This document shows positions 53,860-64,000 of a stretch of DNA of 64,000 bases, piece after piece. Below the pieces are notes generated by a model. That model saw only the letters and a list, made by a program, of their open reading frames with translations, was not told the origin of the DNA and searched no databases. Numbering within the stretch: the first letter of the stretch is position 1; every line of letters begins with the position of its first letter. This stretch comes from Sycon ciliatum (Eukaryota > Porifera > Calcarea > Leucosolenida > Sycettidae), in assembly GCF_964019385.1 (NCBI RefSeq), contig NC_088649.1:15646647-15710646 (forward strand), written 5' to 3'. The translations under genes and the position numbers were made by a program.

Positions 53860-54626
53860 ATGGCTTTCTCGGATTCACAAATGGAGTCTATCCAGCAGAT
53901 CGTGGCAGCCAGCGTGGCAGCAGCCCTCAGTGGCAACGCACCGGAGAACGTCACGGAGCACCAAGAAGACGGTATGTGTGCTGATGAATTCATGCACCAT
54001 ACGAACATGGGTTACCCCTCCTGCATTTCACACGTCTCGGTGGAGACAGTGGATCGGATCAGACGAGTCGAGTATATAGATCTGGCAAATATATTTCTAC
54101 CGGGTTCCGCATAGACGAGGAAGGGGCACTTTCGGTGACAAGCGCACCGAAAGGGAAAATTGAGAACCTCGCCACGTGGACCGAGGCATGGTCTATTTTT
54201 AGCCTGATCGCCATCCGCGATCAACCTCGTTGCGCCGCTGCACTGATGCAGCACCAAATACGCATGGTACAGGCAGCCGGGAAGTACCACTTCTCGGCAG
54301 TCGTGGACTATGACACGCGGGCACGCCAGGCCCTGTCAAAGGACCCAAGCCGATCCCTGGCGGAGCTCGACACGGAGCTTTTCGCGACGTGTTTCACGGG
54401 TCAGGCCCTTCCCAATTGCAGCATTTGCAAGAAGGTGGGGCACTTGGCCGGAGCGTGCACCTCGGCCTTTCGCGGCAAGCAGGCGAAAGAGAGTGCAAGC
54501 ACTAAATCAACCGAAATCTGCCGCCGCTACAATCACGGCGCCTGCAGTGGCCCATGTCGCTTTCGACACGCCTGCCTCTTCTGCTCAGGCTCGCACGCCG
54601 TGTCAGCCTGTCCAGCCAAGAAATAA
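53860..54626 (+). pseudogene. gag-like ORF of a DIRS-like retroelement
   Basis: Starts at ATG in a CCACCATGG context (MAFSDSQMESIQQIVAAS). A frameshift near 54105 splits it: the first frame ends IFLPGSA and the second continues DEEGALSVTSAPKGKIENL. The C-terminus has a CCHC-like knuckle (CSICKKVGHLAGAC) and a second cysteine array (CRRYNHGACSGPCRFRHAC, then CSGSHAVSAC), an arrangement typical of DIRS-group gag proteins. It ends with TAA at 54624-54626, three bases before a Met of the pol frame. Confidence 0.7.
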
Positions 54627-56308
54627 GAATGAACAGCAATCAGCCCCGGCACCACTTTCTTGCATTCACCCACCCCCTAACACCCCATATGAACATTGCT
54701 GCATTACACCCCAACACCCCTATCAATATTGATGCATTACACACTGAATTGCTGGCGCACCCTAATCCTGCATTTGTTCATTCTCTAATTAGCAATTTAC
54801 GTGCCGGCTGTCGTATTGGGTTCACCGGACCCCGTGATGTGTCCGTACGCAGCCCGAACTTGTCTTCAGCGGCAGCACACCCCGAGGTCATCGACCAGTA
54901 CCTGGCCACGGAATGCAGTCGCGGTCACACCGCTGGCCCCTTCAACGCGCCGCCATTCGTCCATCTGCGCACCTCTGGCGTAGGTGTGGTCCCCAAGAAG
55001 TCGGGCGGCCACCGGCTCATCATGCACCTGTCCGCCCCCGATGGGAACAGAGTCAATTCGTTCATTGACAAGCAGGCCAATCGTTTCTCCCTAATTACGA
55101 TTGACACGATAGCAGACCACGTGCGCAGGACGGGCCCCGGAGCCCTTCTGTCAAAGGTGGACCTGAAGCACGCTTTCCGGCTCTGCCCCGTGCACCCTGA
55201 CGACTGGCCGCTCCTCGGCATGTTATGGAAGGGCAACTACTATTTCGACACTGTCCTGCCATTTGGCCTACGCTCCGCTCCCAGTCTGTTTAACTGCCTG
55301 GCTACTGCCCTAGAATGGATCCTCCGTAATAACTACAGTATCCCTGCACTGGAGCACTATTTGGATGACTTCGTATCAGTGTCTCCAGCAGCCGAGTCTG
55401 TCACGTCCTCTGCGGCCGCGACCCACAAAGCCACTATTCTGCAGGTCTTCGCAAAACTGGGTGTCCCAACAGCAGACGGCCCGGACAAAGTTGTTGGCCC
55501 CACCACCTACCTCACAGTGCTTGGCATCGACATTGATTCAGCGGCAGGGGAGATGCGGCTCCCAGCCGAGAAGCTCCGTACATTGCGGCAACTCCTAGCA
55601 GCCTGGGCCACCCGGCCATCAGCTTCCAAACACGAACTCCAGTCCCTCGTTGGCCACCTGGCGTTCGCCGCCAAGGTCGTGCCAGCCGGTCGTACGTTCA
55701 CTCGCCGCCTCATCGACCTGTGTTCCTCAGTCACCAGCCCTGCCGCGGCCGTCCGCCTCACCAGTGAGGCTCTCGCCGACATCAAATGGTTGCAGGATTT
55801 CCTCCCACTATGGAACGGAAAGGCCCTCCTACGCGACCCCGTATGGTCTAAGTCCCCGGACCTGGAATTGTTCACCGACGCGTCTGGCAGCGGTTTCGGC
55901 GGCTTTTACCAGGGTCGGTGGTTCGCGGGCACATGGTCAGCGGCGCAGCAGGCCCCACCGTACACGTCCATAATGTGGAGAGAGATGTGGCCCATCGCCA
56001 TTGCCTGCAAACTCTGGGGCCCCCACTGGGCACAGAAGAAGATCCTCCTGCACTGCGATAATTCAGCAGTGTGCACCGCCTGGGAGTCCGGCACATGCCG
56101 ACACGCCGGGGTCATGGCACTGATACGCAGCACCATGCAACTCACCGCTCGCCACAACTTCTGCCTGCTCGTCCGTCACATCGCCGGCGTCGACAACAGC
56201 ATCGCAGACGCACTCTCCCGGGCCCAGTTCCAGCGCTTCCGCCGTCTGGTTCCCGACGCGGAGACTGCCCCATCGTCACTCGCCAGTGCCCAACCCGACA
56301 ACAGATAG
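54554..56308 (+). CDS. DIRS-like reverse transcriptase and RNase H
   Basis: A 584-codon open frame, in the -1 frame relative to gag and overlapping its end; the likely start is the Met at 54629. RT landmarks: VVPKKSGGHRLIMHLS, LSKVDLKHAFR (Asp203), LPFGLRSAPSLFN and YLDDFVSV (269-272). The RNase H has LFTDASGSGFGGFY (Asp442), WPIAIACKLWG, LLHCDNSAVCTAW and a final NSIADALSRAQ. Both catalytic sets look intact. This RT/RNase H type belongs to the tyrosine-recombinase (DIRS/Ngaro) group, but no recombinase was found within the next 1.5 kb. Codon use is markedly GC-rich compared with the flanks. Confidence 0.85.
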   Translation: MSLSTRLPLLLRLARRVSLSSQEIRMNSNQPRHHFLAFTHPLTPHMNIAALHPNTPINIDALHTELLAHPNPAFVHSLISNLRAGCRIGFTGPRDVSVRSPNLSSAAAHPEVIDQYLATECSRGHTAGPFNAPPFVHLRTSGVGVVPKKSGGHRLIMHLSAPDGNRVNSFIDKQANRFSLITIDTIADHVRRTGPGALLSKVDLKHAFRLCPVHPDDWPLLGMLWKGNYYFDTVLPFGLRSAPSLFNCLATALEWILRNNYSIPALEHYLDDFVSVSPAAESVTSSAAATHKATILQVFAKLGVPTADGPDKVVGPTTYLTVLGIDIDSAAGEMRLPAEKLRTLRQLLAAWATRPSASKHELQSLVGHLAFAAKVVPAGRTFTRRLIDLCSSVTSPAAAVRLTSEALADIKWLQDFLPLWNGKALLRDPVWSKSPDLELFTDASGSGFGGFYQGRWFAGTWSAAQQAPPYTSIMWREMWPIAIACKLWGPHWAQKKILLHCDNSAVCTAWESGTCRHAGVMALIRSTMQLTARHNFCLLVRHIAGVDNSIADALSRAQFQRFRRLVPDAETAPSSLASAQPDNR

Positions 56309-57832
56309 TCGCATCCGTCTGCCGCTGGCCAGGCGCCCCAGCCGCCAATTCAAGCTCCCAGCAATCCCAGCAATCCCAGCTACCACTGCGCGGGCTCGCC
56401 GTACGTCCGTAGTCCCCCAGCCCAGCATCTGGCATCTCTGCTCTTTTCTTGTTGTTTTGTTTACCCTACTCTACTAACCCACCTACAATTTCCGCTGGCA
56501 ATGATCCATGCCCTCGCCAGGGCGAACCCTTCTTGGTCTATCTTACCACTCTGTGTGCTTAATGGGCTTATCCGGCCCCTTAGAACCCCCCTTTTCTTTT
56601 TGGGAGGAAGGGGGGGGGGGGGCGACACCCCGCAGGCCCCGAGCCGGCGACCGCTGTACTCGGGGGCGCTCCATATGTACGCTATACGTGTGGCCCGCAT
56701 GGCGCAAACAAAATACGGGCCAGGCACTGTGTTGCCATGCTACCGAGGCAAATTGTAGAGGGCGTTAAGCCTACCTAGCAGGTGTAGGTTTGCCTGTATA
56801 CTATGGGCACGGCTCCGTGAGCCTGACCTACTCGCTGTCTTGTGCTCTGCGTGTATATCCAGGCTCGCAAGCCGCGCGCATAACATCCCGCCGGATGTCC
56901 ACCTCCCGCCGGAGGATCGCCTACAGACACCACCGCCGCAAGCAACGGCTCCGCGAGCCAACGCGGATCAGACTCAATGTGCTGAATTGTGCACATTTTG
57001 ATCCTGGATTGGCAAGTATTGTGTACAGCAGTGCATGCGTCGGTTCAACATCGTATTTCGTTGTATACGGCGAAGTCGCTTCACAAGGAGAAAATCGACA
57101 GGGGGCGGGAATTAGAGAGGAGGCGGATCAACGGTACTTTATGGTACATGTATTCATTGCATTGCTTACAATAGAGCGAATTAAAGACTAGATGGATGAA
57201 TGCATAGAGATAATTAACCCCAAATGTTCTACAATTAGGCCTGGGCAGATAATGCTAGTTATTTTGTGGGATATTGCTAATGGCAATGCCAGAAAAACTG
57301 TACCATAATGCTACTTGCTTGTTGCAAATCACACACCATAACGCTACTTATAATTCTGGCATTTTCCACCCATGCCTATCTACAATCCACAAGTCACAGT
57401 TTGTACAACAGACTATGAGTGGAAGTAAGGTCTTTGTATTAGTCAGAAGCATAACATGCCGTGTAAACAACTAATCAATGGTAAATCACACACCACGACA
57501 TCCATCAGAGATAGCTAGCATACTACAGAACTTTTTAATAATACCAAGAATAGTCTTATCGGAGCAAGAACACAAGCAAATGTATGGGAAGTAAACTAAT
57601 ACAATACAGCGCTAGTAGGTATTGGTACCGTACGTGCGTGTTGCCTTTTGCCTAGCACTTCTTTCTTCTCCTCTTCTTTTCCTTCCTCGGCTTTTGCCGG
57701 ATCTGTCTGACATGAGGCTTCAACAGCTTAGGTGTTATGGCGAGCGACTGGGATGACTGGGATGAAATGAACCCTTTTTTTTATTATTATTATTTTTTTA
57801 CTATGTTCACATACCGAACTCATAAATAATAC
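56309..57832. other. downstream flank of the DIRS-like element
   Basis: The expected tyrosine recombinase is not recognised in any frame. There is a 13-G run at 56610-56622, and an Arg-rich plus frame (56790-57191) without a domain. From about 57200 the sequence turns AT-rich and looks like ordinary intron or intergenic DNA. Confidence 0.5.
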
Positions 57833-58152
57833 CAAGAGTACATAACCCCCCAGAGTGTGCAACTCCCACATACCCTGTTGTCCCGACAGAATTTCAAGTT
57901 GACGTCATTATTTATGACGCAATGCTCCTTGCAGCAGTGATTTGCAACATGTGTACGGGTGTCAACGCATCACACGTTTTTCTTTGCAATAATTTGTACA
58001 GGATCGATCGGCTTCGGTCAACCAGAGGTTCCGGATTCGTCTGATAATCCGTGTACAGTGCGCATTGCATCATCAAAATGACGTCAACTTGAAATTCTGT
58101 CGGGACAGCACCCATAGTGGAGTTGCACACTCTGGGGGGTTATGTACTCTTG
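57833..58152. mobile_element. MITE with 7-bp target duplication, copy 2
   Basis: 320 bp with arms of about 75 bp beginning CAAGAGTACATAACCCCCCA, flanked by exact direct repeats ATAATAC (57826-57832 and 58153-58159). The termini match the element at 10466-10875. It is non-coding. A 7-bp duplication excludes Tc1/mariner (TA) and PIF/Harbinger (TAA); the superfamily is not settled. Confidence 0.88.
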
Positions 58153-58399
58153 ATAATACAGAAAGACTATGGTACTGAGACAAGGACAAACGTGACAACT
58201 ACTGAGAAGGGGCTGCACCGAGATGCAGCAGTGATGGTGGGGCATTGATGGCTCTGCCGACCTGAGGTCTCGGCATCACGGCCAGAAACATGCACCAAAA
58301 ACAAAAGATAGAGCTGAAAGGGTCAGCAAAACTAAAAAGAAAGCAGGGGCAAACAACAGCTAGTACTAGTGTGCAGCGCATTTGTAGCAATGGGAGTCG

Positions 58400-61300
58400 T
58401 TGACGGGGCACTAGAATGTAGGTGGGTCGACAGGCAGAATGTCCGTGGACCATCGCCAATCCCGTCGGCGGAGGTATTCGTTGACGTTGCACTTAAACTT
58501 TTGAAGATTTTGCGAGTTGGGGCGGAGTCTAGAAAAGCTGGCGGCAGGGAATTCCACAGCTGGATTGCACAATGTGGGAAGCTTGGCGCGGTACGGGATT
58601 TCGTAGCTGGTAACTGTGGCCGGCGGCCATGCGGAGATCGTTTCGAGTGCGAGTGGCGTCACGGGGCTTAAGCCTTTGCTGGAGGACTGCTAGCAATTGA
58701 GTCGAACCGGTGATGAAATGCAGTTTGTACGTGTATGTTAATGCAGCAACGTATCGCCGTAGGCTGAGGCTCTGTAGCTCCATCCCGGGACCAATGATGC
58801 GCAATGCACGGCGTTCGATGCTATCTAGGCGTGCAAGATGTTGTTGTTGTTTGGCTTTATTTAGAGTGGAGTTCCAAAACAGGCCTAAACCTAATGATAA
58901 TGGTCCCATAAGATGGTGTTGTAACCTCAACCGCATGTATTCATCGATGTCTTGATTGTATAGCCATCTTGGCTAATGAATCCTCACTTCTCTGTGTTCA
59001 GGTCCAGGTGCTGAAAGCATGGCCCCGGAAGCCCCGTAGGCATTCTACCACCCAGCTCTATTCATGTCTGCTTCAGAGATTTGGTGCGTGCACGTGCAGC
59101 TGCATGTGTGTACTCCGCCGCTAGGTTCTGCGCTAGGTTCTACGCGCACAGGACTTGCTACTCTTTGCGCGCCAACTCTGTTCTACGGGACACATACTTC
59201 TGCTTTTGGGAATATAATCTGGTACTGGTTGTTGCTCTCGGGGAGTTCTCGGAGAGTTGTGGAAAGAAAGGCTTGAGTTTTCAAGGTGACTGGACTGTCT
59301 TGAGTTTGAGTGTGTGAACGGCGACCACCGAGTATAGACGAACCATAACAGATGGGAGGGAGCAGCTTTCATCCAGACGAGCGGAGCATACTCCAAAACA
59401 GGCCGTACAAACCCCTTGTACACCGTGAGGCAGCCTTCTCGAGAGATAGGGCGCAGCTCGCTGCAGGAGGCCCAAACGCTGTTTGCCACGTATCGACACT
59501 GCACGGATGTGCTCCGCGAAGGACAGTTTCGGATCAAAATTCACCCCCAAGAGCTTTATTGTGGATGACTCTGGCACAGTGTTGCCTCCAAAGAGGAGAG
59601 AGGGCAAGGCTAGCTGTGCTCTTTCCAGCGTGACTGTCTTAGCCTGGGATTTCGACGGCTGAAACGCTACACGCCACCCCTCGCCCCAGTCTGACAGATG
59701 ATTGATGGTGTCCTGGAGCAAGGCAACATCAGTGGGGAGGTCGTTACGGAGAAGAGTGTACAATGTCGTATCGTCAGCATAGGCTTCCAGCTGCGTGTTC
59801 CCAGGAAGGCATGTTGATACGCCGTTAATGTATATGAGAAACATGGTTGGCCCCAAGATGCTGCCTTGTGGGACTCCCGCCTTGATGGGGTATGGACGGG
59901 AGGTTGCACCACCGACAACACACTGTATGCTTCGGTAAGACAGGTGCGATGTCAGCCATGCAAGGAGGATTCCTTGGATGCCACATTGCTGAAGCTTGAA
60001 GAGGACACCTGCATAAGAGACCTTGTCGAAGGCTCCAGAGATGTCAACTGCAAGTACGCGTGCTGCGCCCCGTGTCCGATAGAGCATGCCCAGGAGTGGT
60101 GTAGCACAATAAGAGCGTCGGCTGTACCCAGATTCCGTCTGAAGCCAAACTGATTCGCTGCAAGCAGTGAGTTACCCTCGAGGTAGTTCGTAATTTGCAT
60201 GTTGATAATGGTCTCCATTACTTTGGATATCACACTAAGGAGAGATACAGGGCGGTAGTTCTTGAGCTGTGAGCGAGATGAGCGTTTATGCACAGGAACA
60301 ACATTGGCGAGCTTCCAGGCCTCAGGTTAGTATCCATGCCGGAAGCACAATGAGAAAAGCTTGGTCAGGACCGGTGCGAGCACCGAAGCGCATTCTTTCA
60401 GGACACGGGGGGAGATGCTGTCCGGCCCCGTGGCTTTCGACGCGTCGAGACGGCGCAGGAGGCGGTGAACAATCGGGATGCGGAAGTGGACGTGGGTGAG
60501 TTGTAGATGTGGGTGAGGCACGATGTAGGTCCCTGTCACCCAGGCTGCACTTGCCAGCAAAGAGGTCACCAAAGCAGTCAGCCTTCTCCTTGCTGGTGAT
60601 GTGTTCCTTCCCGGCATTGTCGAGGAGGAGGGGATGTCAGAGTTTCGGCCAAGACTGCATGCTCCTTTCAGGTTGCACCACCATGCCTTGTCGCGAAGCG
60701 AGCCGCAGGTGAGCCGGGCCCGAAGGTGCCAGTCCTTCTCCTGCCTGGAGTGCTGAAATGTGGTGGCGCGGGTAACAGAGTCGATGAAGGATTGCTTCTT
60801 GACGTCATTGCCGAGGTCGTGCCGCCATTTCCTCCATTCGCTGTCCTTGATACGCATCACTTGTGTGCACTCAGGGGTCCACCACTTGGGATCAGATGAG
60901 CGGAGGACGAGAGTCTTATGGGGAATGAACTGGTCCATGCCTGCAGCGATGGTATTGGTGACTTGTAAGCAAGACAACTCTGGATCGTCCGTGATAATGG
61001 AGGCCCAAGGGACAGCCTTGAGGTGTGCTCTGAGTCGCCCCCAGTCAGCACAATTGTATTTGTATTGTATTTATATCATTATCTCATGGCACATCATGAT
61101 GACGGCCAGTAAAACTGAGACAAGGGTGAACTGTGTAACGCCACACAGTACGCGTGGTGGCCTCTCCCCGGCATGGTGAAATGGTCGGGAATTGACCTAT
61201 CACAGTTCCATGATCTGAGCGTCCTAAAGGGGCAAGTAAAGTGGTGCTGATGGGTTGTTGGAAAGTGGAGGGATTAGGTCTAGTGTGTTGGCACCTCGAG

Positions 61301-61960
61301 TGGGCTCTCGGACATGTTGCGTGAGCTCGTGGGTTATACAAAGATCCTCGAGGGCATCCCAGGCCGGGGTTGACTTCGCGCTACCAAGCCAATCTGCACT
61401 ATGCACGTTGAAATCCCCAGCGAGGATTATGTTCGGGGACAGCTCTTTGGCCTGAGGTAGTGTATCGTCAAGTGAATCGATGAGACAGAGGTCGGTGGGG
61501 CTACAGGAGCCTGGACGGTACACAGAGCCGATCACCAAGCTTGTGCCACCATGGAGGCGGACTTTAACCCAGAGTGTTTCGTGTTCTTCAGACTGGAGTT
61601 GGTCTAGATAAGCAGAAGTAAGGGTGGACTTGATTCACACAGCGATACCTCCTCCGTGCTCGTTCCGGTCTGTGCGATGTGGCATGCCGTATCCAGGGAT
61701 GGACGAGTCAAGGCTAGTTATGGCACCAGCAGAGAATTTAGTTTCAGTGATAATTGCTACATCTATGTCGTGCTGGTTGAGTGCATGCCTCAGGTCGTCC
61801 AGCTTGTTACGAAGGCTACAGGCATCAGTCACCAGCAGTTTGAGTCCTGTTGGAGAATTAGGGTCACCCAGTGCTGACGTCATTCTTTATCATTGGTCAA
61901 CTGGCATGATAGTTGCATCAAACTTGGCCTCGGTCACAACAGCGATGTCAACATTGTGAT
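58400..61960 (-). pseudogene. Jockey/CR1-type LINE ORF2, broken
   Basis: In minus-strand order: the endonuclease start (ITETKFSAG, PGYGMPHRTDRNEHGGG) at 61883-61635; LAGDFNVHSADWLG at 61538-61224; LGRSDHGTVIGQF (S-D-H) and TTRTVWRYT to 61084; the linker WWTPECTQVMR and DASKATGPDSISPRVLK at 60977-60327; RT LKNYRPVSLLSVISKVME at 60293; palm AVDISGAFDKVSYAGVLFKL, GVPQGSILGP and AYADDTTLY at 60087-59281; and the C-terminal LARLDSIERRALRIIGPG at 58936-58529. At least four frame changes occur and a foreign-looking piece separates the last two parts (about 58.94-59.28 kb). No ORF1 is present upstream. It is a pseudogene. Confidence 0.85.
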
Positions 61961-62842
61961 GCGTGACAGTGTGGACAAATTCTCCAAATTTGTTTGCTAA
62001 GCAAAAGCATTAGTCACCAGGAGGCGCAGTGACTGGGTCGAGGAGGTAGGTTGTGCTGTGGGTGTTACATTATAGTTATAGTTCTGCATTTTTTTTAAAG
62101 TCACGATTAGACTCTGGCAAGCGGACTAAATCCTGAGCCTGGAGCTAGATTTGTTGGTTTCCGGGAATCCTTCTTCTTCACCCCAGTTGCCAATGTATGG
62201 ATATTTGTTTTCGCTCGGATACGATACATACGTTCAAAGTGAGTGAGATCCTGGTAACTCGAAGGAGCATCAGGCCAGACCTGTTTAGAACATACAGGAC
62301 GCTGTACAAGCCATACACCGGCGGTCTGTTCATACCAATACTTGATGGCACTAAACAGAGGAGTAGAACGCTCGGGATCCAGAGACTTTTCGTAGTACTT
62401 GAAATGAAAGAAAAACTGGACAATAACACGTATAGCTTCTTTCTGTCCTGCTCCGCAAGCCGGCAGGAATTACCTTCAAAATCCGGTAGAAACATTGTCA
62501 CCACTACAACATCACTCTCGAATAACGGGGCACCCTAGCAAAGTCTGCTCTCATTTGGTTCTTTTCGGTCTAGAGCCAAAACAGTCGTTGGATCTGCGAG
62601 ATGAGTGGAACGAAGCATAATAATAATTATGATAGTAACATACTTCACAGAGTCTTCGCAGCTCTAGAAATGTGAGGCCCTCCTCGCGAGCAGGAAAATC
62701 CATGACAAACGAAGACCTCAGTTAACCGAAATGTATCAGCACGTTCAACGGCAACACATCAATTTGGTAAAGAGGAAACTGAATAACTAGACAAACTGTG
62801 ACCTATTTTGCTAAAAAGTATATGAAACCCACGTATCATCAA
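61961..62842. other. non-coding, nothing recognised
   Basis: Opposed open frames at 62178-62538 have no domain and are probably chance. Confidence 0.4.
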
Positions 62843-62970
62843 GGTGTGTATTTGTTTGGGCCGTCGACATGCCTGGCGATATCCCGTACCTGTCCCGTAC
62901 CGTACCATCAATATGTGTGTTTGTGACAGACGGACCTACGTCTGGTGCTATCCCGTACCTGTCCCTATTA
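62843..62970. repeat. two tandem units of the ACGGACC / CGTCTGG repeat
   Basis: Units 62843-62912 and 62913-62970 share GTGTGTTTGT, GCGATATCCCG or GCTATCCCG and TACCTGTCCC; the second matches 8897-8970 best. Confidence 0.6.
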
Positions 62971-63723
62971 AATACACAAGCTCGGCCGATCGGGGAGCAA
63001 ACGTCTCTCTGTCCCATAAGCTGCCACATACCAACTAAATACAAAACCATGCACTTAACACGAGCTAACTGTTACTTGCACGCGTTGCCCATTTCACGAA
63101 CCCAAGCAAAGGGATTGGACTACTATTATAACCAAGAGTACTCTTGTTATAACGAATGAACAAAGTCACTAGATTACACCTGCACCAGAGATGAAGGCGA
63201 CAGCGCCAGCCATCAATAAATTTGGTCACTACCATATATGCTGATATTTGACCGCTTAGAGATCACAAGTTTCTGTGGGGGTCAATAATATGGAATATAA
63301 TTTTACCTCATTGGCTCAATAGGTCAATGTATCACTACAAAAAGGTCAGAAAATCCGATTATACGGAGATCAAAAGGAAAAGAAGGAAAAAACCAAAAGT
63401 GGATGAAGTGAGAGAAAAATAACGATCCGTAATAAATTCTGCAAATACTTTTGCTTAACTCATATTCAAACTGATTGAAACGTTTTTGCAATACAATGAT
63501 GAAGCCAATCAACGGAAGCAAAAAAGCATAAAAGCATAGCGTAGGGCCCTGAGCTTCCAAGCTCTCTCGTTTAAGTTGAGAAGAAGTAGCGACGACCCGG
63601 CCATTATGGAATCCAATACACCACACCACCACATTGCGCTCTTGGCCAATCCAAACTCTGCACTCACATAACCATCACTTCAGCGAGGACAGTTCCAGTG
63701 TATAGATTGATATTGACAATGGC

Positions 63724-63767
63724 CCTCCAGACAGCTGTTTCGCTCCTCCTGAGCTCATCAGTGGAGG
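63724..63767 (-). ncRNA. hammerhead ribozyme, type I
   Basis: On the minus strand: stem I strand CCTCCA, core CTGATGA, stem II GCTC-AGGAG-GAGC (with the canonical G-C closing pair), core GAAA whose last A opens the palindromic stem III ACAGCTGT, then cleavage base C (a GUC site), then stem I strand TGGAGG. Every conserved base and all three helices are present: 6 bp in stem I, 4 bp in stem II, 4 bp in stem III when dimeric. Cleavage is predicted between 63730 and 63729. Palindromic loop-less stem III is the hallmark of hammerheads in Penelope-like retroelements and retrozymes. A protein-coding Penelope region is not in the window. Confidence 0.85.
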
Positions 63768-63910
63768 CATATGATGTTGAATAATATTATGAACGAAGTA
63801 GCGGTGAGGCATCCTGCAGCTTCATAACTCGAAGAGAATTGGTGAGCACACATGCTCATTCCCTGGGCACTGCAAATTCACGACTCAATTCATTTTACAG
63901 AATCATACTC

Positions 63911-63937
63911 AACGTTTTGGCAAATTGCCATCATCAG
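63911..63937 (-). ncRNA. decayed hammerhead-like motif
   Basis: On the minus strand CTGATGA, then TGGCA-ATT-TGCCA (a perfect stem II), then AAACGTT. The invariant G of GAAA is replaced by A, and stem I pairing is poor. It is probably a dead copy, 176 bases from the intact one. Confidence 0.4.
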
Positions 63938-64000
63938 GATGCAAAATGAAGTGGAAGTCTGCCAAGGAGCAATTATATACACTAATTTGGTGTTCTTAGG

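Noticed and set aside
62197..62538. 113-codon plus frame
   Set aside because: An opposite-strand frame of the same length exists, with no domain or splice support.

Overview
This is a gene-poor, repeat-dense stretch of an animal genome, most likely an invertebrate. Everything that looks like host coding sequence is a short, cysteine-rich, extracellular-type exon (EGF, calcium-binding EGF, sushi/CCP, C-type-lectin-like) bounded by GT/AG splice sites. The rest is dominated by metazoan retroelements (BEL/Pao, Ty3/gypsy-like, Jockey/CR1-type LINEs, a DIRS-like element, Penelope-type hammerhead ribozymes), terminal-inverted-repeat (TIR) elements and microsatellites. There is no bacterial organisation, no operon, no rRNA and no CRISPR. 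The sequence alone does not fix the phylum.

Host genes: twelve exons were found, all on the minus strand and all phase 1 at both ends, so any of them could be spliced to any other. In transcription order (right to left) they are: a Cys-rich exon (43348-43446), cbEGF (27347-27469), EGF (20834-20920), CTLD (18282-18659), a second divergent CTLD-like exon (17598-17930), EGF (11750-11836), sushi+cbEGF (8309-8626), cbEGF (7709-7828), EGF (5931-6017), EGF-like (2694-2774), EGF (2238-2324) and CTLD (831-1223). They belong to one very large mosaic receptor or adhesion-type gene, or to several tandem paralogues. No first exon, last exon or promoter was found. Exons and introns were copied together: the EGF exon with its introns occurs three times, the CTLD exon twice, and a block of about 1.7 kb twice.

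Layout: 1-8.9 kb holds exons, two intronic duplications, a gypsy-like pol remnant, a solo LTR and a BEL/Pao remnant. 9-12.5 kb holds a gypsy-like LTR plus gag and several fold-back elements. 12.8-16.6 kb holds two truncated LINE pieces with C-terminal zinc fingers, each lying between (CA)n tracts. 16.8-22.9 kb holds the CTLD/EGF unit, a 1,075-bp TA-flanked element and a BEL/Pao remnant. 23-32.5 kb is intron-like with LINE and LTR scraps and a pogo-type MITE. 32.5-40.6 kb is one young BEL/Pao element with nearly identical LTRs, 5-bp target duplications and a tRNA-Tyr-type primer site, but with a stop codon and a changed catalytic residue. 40.8-44 kb holds palindromic elements and a hammerhead-like motif. 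45-51.7 kb holds pieces of LINEs arranged around (AAC)n. 53.9-56.3 kb holds a DIRS-like gag/pol without a visible recombinase. 57.8-58.2 kb holds a MITE and 58.4-62 kb a broken LINE. 63.7 kb carries a textbook hammerhead ribozyme on the minus strand.

The most interesting signals are the two hammerhead motifs with palindromic stem III, the two LINE families that sit inside simple repeats, and the phase-1 exon cluster with occupied and empty insertion sites preserved between duplicated copies.
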